From NCBI GenBank assembly GCA_038324115.1, contig JBBQHQ010000009.1, forward strand, positions 1 through 32,665: DNA of 32,665 nt, given 5' to 3'. Numbering within the stretch: the stretch's first letter is position 1; each line of letters begins with the position of its first letter. Shown here piece after piece: positions 30,401 through 32,665 of this stretch. The notes under the pieces are model-generated. The model saw only the letters and a list, made by a program, of their open reading frames with translations. It searched no databases and was not told the origin of the DNA. The translations under genes and the position numbers were made by a program. This DNA comes from Gaiellasilicea sp038324115. GTDB lineage: Bacteria > Actinomycetota > Thermoleophilia > Gaiellales > Gaiellaceae.

Positions 30401-32665
30401 GGGACGACGAAGGTCACTTCCTCGTCGGCGTGCCCGCTGTTGTCAGAGACGCCGAGGACGCCGTCGCCCGGGGAGGGGGTGAGCGGCACGTCCGCCAGCA
30501 CCTCCGGGGTGATCGCCTGGCTGCGCTGCTGGAGGTCGGGCCCGACATCGGGCGCGGTGAGCACGCTCGTGGACGCCTTCGGGGCCCGCAGGGGCGGCGG
30601 CACCGGGCCGTAGACGACGAGGTCGGCGTCGAGCTGGAGGTGGCTGAGATGCACGGTCACGAGCGTGCCGGGCGGCGGCAGCGGGACGCGAATCTCGTCC
30701 CGGTCGCCGCCGTTCGCCGTGTGACCGAGGAAGAGCGTGTCCGGCTCGAGCCAGGGCCACCCCTCGTTCTCCGACTGCCGGAGCTCCGTCGTCGCCGGAG
30801 TGGGCGCCGACGCGCTCGCGGAGGAGCCGTCGGCCGAGATCTTCGCGGTCGCGGTCGCAGTGCCCAGCGTCAGGCCGGGCTTCACGGTCACGCTGAGGGT
30901 CTGCTGCACGTTGACGGGGATACCCGTGACGTGCCAGACGAGCTCGTTCTCGGGCAGCAGCAGCTTGGGGGGCGGGGCCGAGAGCCCTTCCGGGAGCAGC
31001 GTCGAGACGTAGCGCGCGTCCTTGGGGATGTGCACCCCGATCGTGGCGGAGGCGCCCCCGGTCCCGGTGCCCGTGAGCGTGAAGGGGACGTCGTAGGTGA
31101 TCTGGCCTCCGTCGCTCGAGAAGTCCTGAATCGGGAAGCCGGGCAGCGGCAGAGCCTCCCAGTCGTAGGCGGTCTCCGTGAGGATCGACGCGAGCAGGTC
31201 CTCCAGGGTCACGCCCGGCGGGAGGCCGCGGAGCACGAACTCGCCCAGCGTGATCGGGGTCTCGCCGCTCCGGCAGGCGCTGTTCGCGGGGAGCCCAGGG
31301 CGGCAGTAGTAGCCGATCTGCTCGACCGTGGCGTTCGGCTTGACGGCGCCGGCCGCGAACGCCTGCGCGAGCGTGGCCGTGTCGGCGCAGGTGAAGCCGC
31401 CCGCGCCGCAGTTGAGGATCGCGCTCTTCGCCGAGGCCGAGATCCCGCCGAGCGCAATCCCGCCGAGCGCCGAGCTCGAGAGGTCGATCCCGCCGAGCGC
31501 GATCCCACCCAGCGCGATCCCGCCGAGGGGCGTCCCGTCGAGGTCGATCCCGCCCAGGGCAATCCCGCCGAGCGGGATCCCTCCGAGCGCGGAGGCGGAG
31601 AGGTCGATCCCGCCCAGCGGAATCCCGCCCAGGGCGATCCCACCCAGCGCGACGCCCCTGAGCGCGAGTCCGATCATGGTCTCGCTCGCGAGCGAGGCCG
31701 GGTCGGTGCAGCTGAAGCCCGGCTGGCTGTTGATGAACGAGCACCACGCGGCGAGGTTCTGGCTCGTGGTCGAACCGGCAATGCCGCCCAGGGCGATCCC
31801 GCCCAGGGGGATCCCGCCGAGGGCGATCCCGCCGAGGGCGATCCCGCCGAGGGGGATGCCACCGAGCGCGCTCGCACTCAGGTCGAGGTCGGCGAGCGTC
31901 ACGGCCGTCGGGGTCGTCACGACAGGCGTGCCGAGCACCTGCGCCAGCGTCACGCTCTGCGGCGGCGTGCCCTTGAAGGCCGGGTCGGTTGCGAGCCGCG
32001 CCTCCCACGTGTCGTCCGGCGAGCTGAGCGGGATCGAGGAAAGCGGAATCCCGCCGAGCCCGTTCTGGTTCAGGTTCGCGGCGGTGAAGCCGATCCCGCC
32101 GAGGGGGATGCCGCCGAGTGCGATCCCGCCCAGGGGGATCCCGCCCAGCGGAATGCCGCCGAGCGCGATCCCGCCGAGCGGCGTGGCGTTCGTGCCGCCC
32201 GCGTCTTCCCGACTGCCGCGGATCGCTTCGATGGGGATTTCGGAAATCAGGGCGGAGACCGCGCCGACGATTCCCCGAGACGGCCCGCTGATCGAGATCG
32301 CAGCCCCGGTCACCAGGGCCGGGTCCTCGTTCTGGATCGTGACGCCGTTGCCGACTTCGGTCTGCCGGCCGGTGACGTCGGTTGCCTTGGCATAGACGGT
32401 GCCGCCGAGCGGGACCGTGTTCGGGACACGCGTCGTGTCGAAGCGCGCCTCGTACGGGGCCTCCGTGTCGGTGCCGATCGGGACGTAGGGGGGCGCGCCG
32501 CCGAAGTAGTAGAACTCGACCGACGTGAGCGCGACGTCGCTGCTCGCCGTCGCGCTCACGGGAACCGTGCCCGAAAGCACGGATCCGGCCGTCGGCTGGG
32601 TCACCTCCACGGTCGGGCCCGTGGAGACGGCGGCGCCGATGGTCAGGTCGGCCCAGTTCCCGCTC
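27424..32665 (-). CDS. Giant surface protein: Ig-like, LGGI pentapeptide repeats, C25-like peptidase, PxKF (5' truncated)
   Basis: The frame is open to the right edge: at least 1746 aa, with the N-terminus outside the window. Numbering is from the internal GTG codon at 32610. Order: Ig-like module (about 1-95); three blocks of LGGI pentads (145-174, 248-279, 321-390) separated by Cys-containing inserts; beta-rich region (500-780); clan CD cysteine peptidase resembling C25/gingipain (about 796-1190) with 'YIVLVGDWTVLPPG', 'VPEVAVGRLVETPAEI', a candidate catalytic His in 'NAHFDHYRALP' (1044 or 1047) and C1083 in 'TIGCHSGVPV'; further beta and Ig-like domains; and a terminal PxKF domain ('AVPVKFSLGGNQGLGIFAAG', 'YVWKTDKSW'). 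Secretion is expected but the signal peptide is not visible. Substrate unknown. Confidence 0.85.
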   Translation of the reverse strand, partial: SGNWADLTIGAAVSTGPTVEVTQPTAGSVLSGTVPVSATASSDVALTSVEFYYFGGAPPYVPIGTDTEAPYEARFDTTRVPNTVPLGGTVYAKATDVTGRQTEVGNGVTIQNEDPALVTGAAISISGPSRGIVGAVSALISEIPIEAIRGSREDAGGTNATPLGGIALGGIPLGGIPLGGIALGGIPLGGIGFTAANLNQNGLGGIPLSSIPLSSPDDTWEARLATDPAFKGTPPQSVTLAQVLGTPVVTTPTAVTLADLDLSASALGGIPLGGIALGGIALGGIPLGGIALGGIAGSTTSQNLAAWCSFINSQPGFSCTDPASLASETMIGLALRGVALGGIALGGIPLGGIDLSASALGGIPLGGIALGGIDLDGTPLGGIALGGIALGGIDLSSSALGGIALGGISASAKSAILNCGAGGFTCADTATLAQAFAAGAVKPNATVEQIGYYCRPGLPANSACRSGETPITLGEFVLRGLPPGVTLEDLLASILTETAYDWEALPLPGFPIQDFSSDGGQITYDVPFTLTGTGTGGASATIGVHIPKDARYVSTLLPEGLSAPPPKLLLPENELVWHVTGIPVNVQQTLSVTVKPGLTLGTATATAKISADGSSASASAPTPATTELRQSENEGWPWLEPDTLFLGHTANGGDRDEIRVPLPPPGTLVTVHLSHLQLDADLVVYGPVPPPLRAPKASTSVLTAPDVGPDLQQRSQAITPEVLADVPLTPSPGDGVLGVSDNSGHADEEVTFVVPEGADEGGLTIQVTSFDGSSSVEPWLLRVEEKAPAPLPAGCKTPPLAGGGSTKLLPASVGGSTLYLFNSKRFGDLYGRPAEDAVWTKLQTLAARTDAAGGTVIPVDALPTVASALGAWEGDQCSPGRINDVVRSLGAYLDTVTAPYRYIVLVGDWTVLPPGLVLDNTSFANERGYASTFAGAENTQYLSAYTLGYLPTDDPYGDTSYSGQGTYVPEVAVGRLVETPAEIAAQLDAYVTRQGAINPTTALVTGYDFLKDGAQQISAGLRAKAPAPVELINDTWSRDDLIAALFPVTPNPPPTINSINAHFDHYRALPASENAAQRESILFTTGDLQPTPGRLVITIGCHSGVPVSDFLVAAALARDWDQSFAAGGAIGYVANSGFGLGETAGVAYSERLHALLAERLDGTLTVGQALVFAKHEYSAIPSTSGYDLKVVNGAGLYGLPMYRIGTGTPASAPPPLPLATDPSTGLQTAAFSFSPSFTRVNGPTGSYYTVAGDASFQNRRPIEPFTKLDVTQPGLVAHGALLTAAASSDQGSFDAAFSRAIEDSAALSPELVGDSTSPTRLQSIATISTPNGPRQRLLVSAGQYLADGIPDPAGIGTQRLFSSLAGVVLYAPASATDFAAPTFGPVQALAATSSTVGFAVDVDDSSGNATVRRVLALYKDGSGAWRSLDLARTPGSTRWSGGGPFTGSTAEWFLQAVDASGNVAVISNKAHIDPVIPPAATGSISASVTGPTTNSWYTGDATVTISGVSGITSSLDGAQFQPESTVTVSGTGLHTVDYRGAGGASGTTIVPIDVTAPTVQTTAGTVVELGSSSPAAGLFTCADAGSGIASCTSSGLDTSTPTLNGATRSFSVTATDRVGLTGSGSGSYSVIYAFRGFFQPVDNLPVSNSAKAGSAVPVKFSLGGNQGLGIFAAGYPKSGTIACNAADPVSTLDSTVTAGSSSLSYDAASGLYQYVWKTDKSWSNTCRQLVLQLADGTTHRANFTFK
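31441..31650 (-). repeat. LGGI pentapeptide repeat block 3 (14 pentads)
   Basis: It encodes residues 321-390 of the giant protein as consecutive pentads of the form [A/P/D]-L-[G/S/D]-[G/A]-[I/S/T]. Every fourth pentad is a D-type unit (DLSAS, DLDGT, DLSSS) with Asp at 336, 356 and 376, exactly 20 residues apart. The DNA is a degenerate 15-bp repeat. Confidence 0.92.
31774..31869 (-). repeat. LGGI pentapeptide repeat block 2 (six pentads)
   Basis: It encodes residues 248-279, six consecutive LGGI units alternating with A or P. It is preceded by the D-type unit 'DLDLSASALGG', as in block 3, and followed by a Cys-containing insert. Confidence 0.92.
32089..32181 (-). repeat. LGGI pentapeptide repeat block 1 (six pentads)
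   Basis: It encodes residues 144-174, six consecutive LGGI units. The related 'ANLNQNGLGGIPLSSIPLSS' follows at about 178-197 and looks like a degenerate continuation with the canonical A-N-L pentapeptide-repeat form. Confidence 0.9.

Noticed and set aside
31441..32181. CRISPR array or non-coding satellite suggested by 15-bp repeats
   Set aside because: The units are contiguous, degenerate at synonymous sites and keep one reading frame with protein-level periodicity; there are no unique spacers and no cas genes.
32608..32610. GTG as the true start of the giant protein
   Set aside because: The frame continues upstream to the window edge with Ig-like sequence, there is no signal peptide after this GTG and no promoter or Shine-Dalgarno before it.

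Overview
This window is a very GC-rich (about 70%, third codon positions almost all G or C), gene-dense bacterial chromosome segment. The gene set points to a deep-branching actinobacterium, most plausibly class Thermoleophilia (Gaiellales/Solirubrobacterales-like). That placement is inference, based on protein flavour, high GC, apparent leaderless promoters, split AccA/AccD, dissociated FAS-II genes, zinc-ribbon cyclase/AAA regulators and a PxKF-ended surface protein. No rRNA, tRNA, CRISPR array, insertion sequence or prophage was seen.

Layout. (1) 1-2372: the tail of a MerR-like regulator, then on the minus strand a long NfeD serine protease followed by its slipin (stomatin-like) partner. 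(2) 2532-4643: a secreted zinc amidase with FlgD-like Ig modules. (3) 4672-12813: a ten-gene plus-strand operon, mostly joined by 4-nt ATGA/GTGA overlaps, starting with an ECF sigma factor and running fabZ-fabH-fabD-fabG-fabF, a HAD hydrolase, two tandem-GNAT acetyltransferases and a zinc-ribbon arginase-fold protein. (4) 12886-14663: accD-accA, so malonyl-CoA supply sits beside the elongation enzymes; no acpP, enoyl-ACP reductase, accB or accC is here. (5) 14664-14890: a structured non-coding gap, then LigD (PE-LIG-POL order) converging with a minus-strand VOC protein plus NDH-2 pair. (6) 19003-21868: a tight five-gene cassette of ECF sigma, 85-aa protein, FTCD_C-like protein, intracellular subtilase and GAF protein. 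(7) 21937-27395: a 68-aa repeat-bearing hydrophilic protein, then a likely cyclic-nucleotide neighbourhood: an MFS transporter fused to a cNMP-binding domain, a stand-alone cNMP-binding protein, and a class III cyclase-AAA-TPR regulator with all canonical catalytic residues. (8) 27424 to the right edge: a giant, 5'-truncated extracellular protein with an Ig-like domain, LGGI pentapeptide-type repeats, a C25/caspase-like peptidase domain and a C-terminal PxKF domain.

How the parts work together. Sections 3 and 4 form a lipid-initiation and elongation locus whose first gene is a sigma factor, so it may be self-controlled. Section 7 places a probable cAMP maker next to two probable cAMP readers, one of them part of a transporter. 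Section 6 looks like an uncharacterised signalling or proteolysis unit. At seven gene starts a TANNNT-like hexamer lies only 5-7 nt before the start codon with no clear Shine-Dalgarno, the geometry of leaderless transcription; genes inside operons instead use stop/start overlaps.

The best candidates for undescribed biology are the LGGI repeat protein with its exact 20-residue Asp periodicity, the cNMP-fused MFS transporter beside a cyclase, and the sigma/85-aa/FTCD-like/subtilase/GAF cassette.
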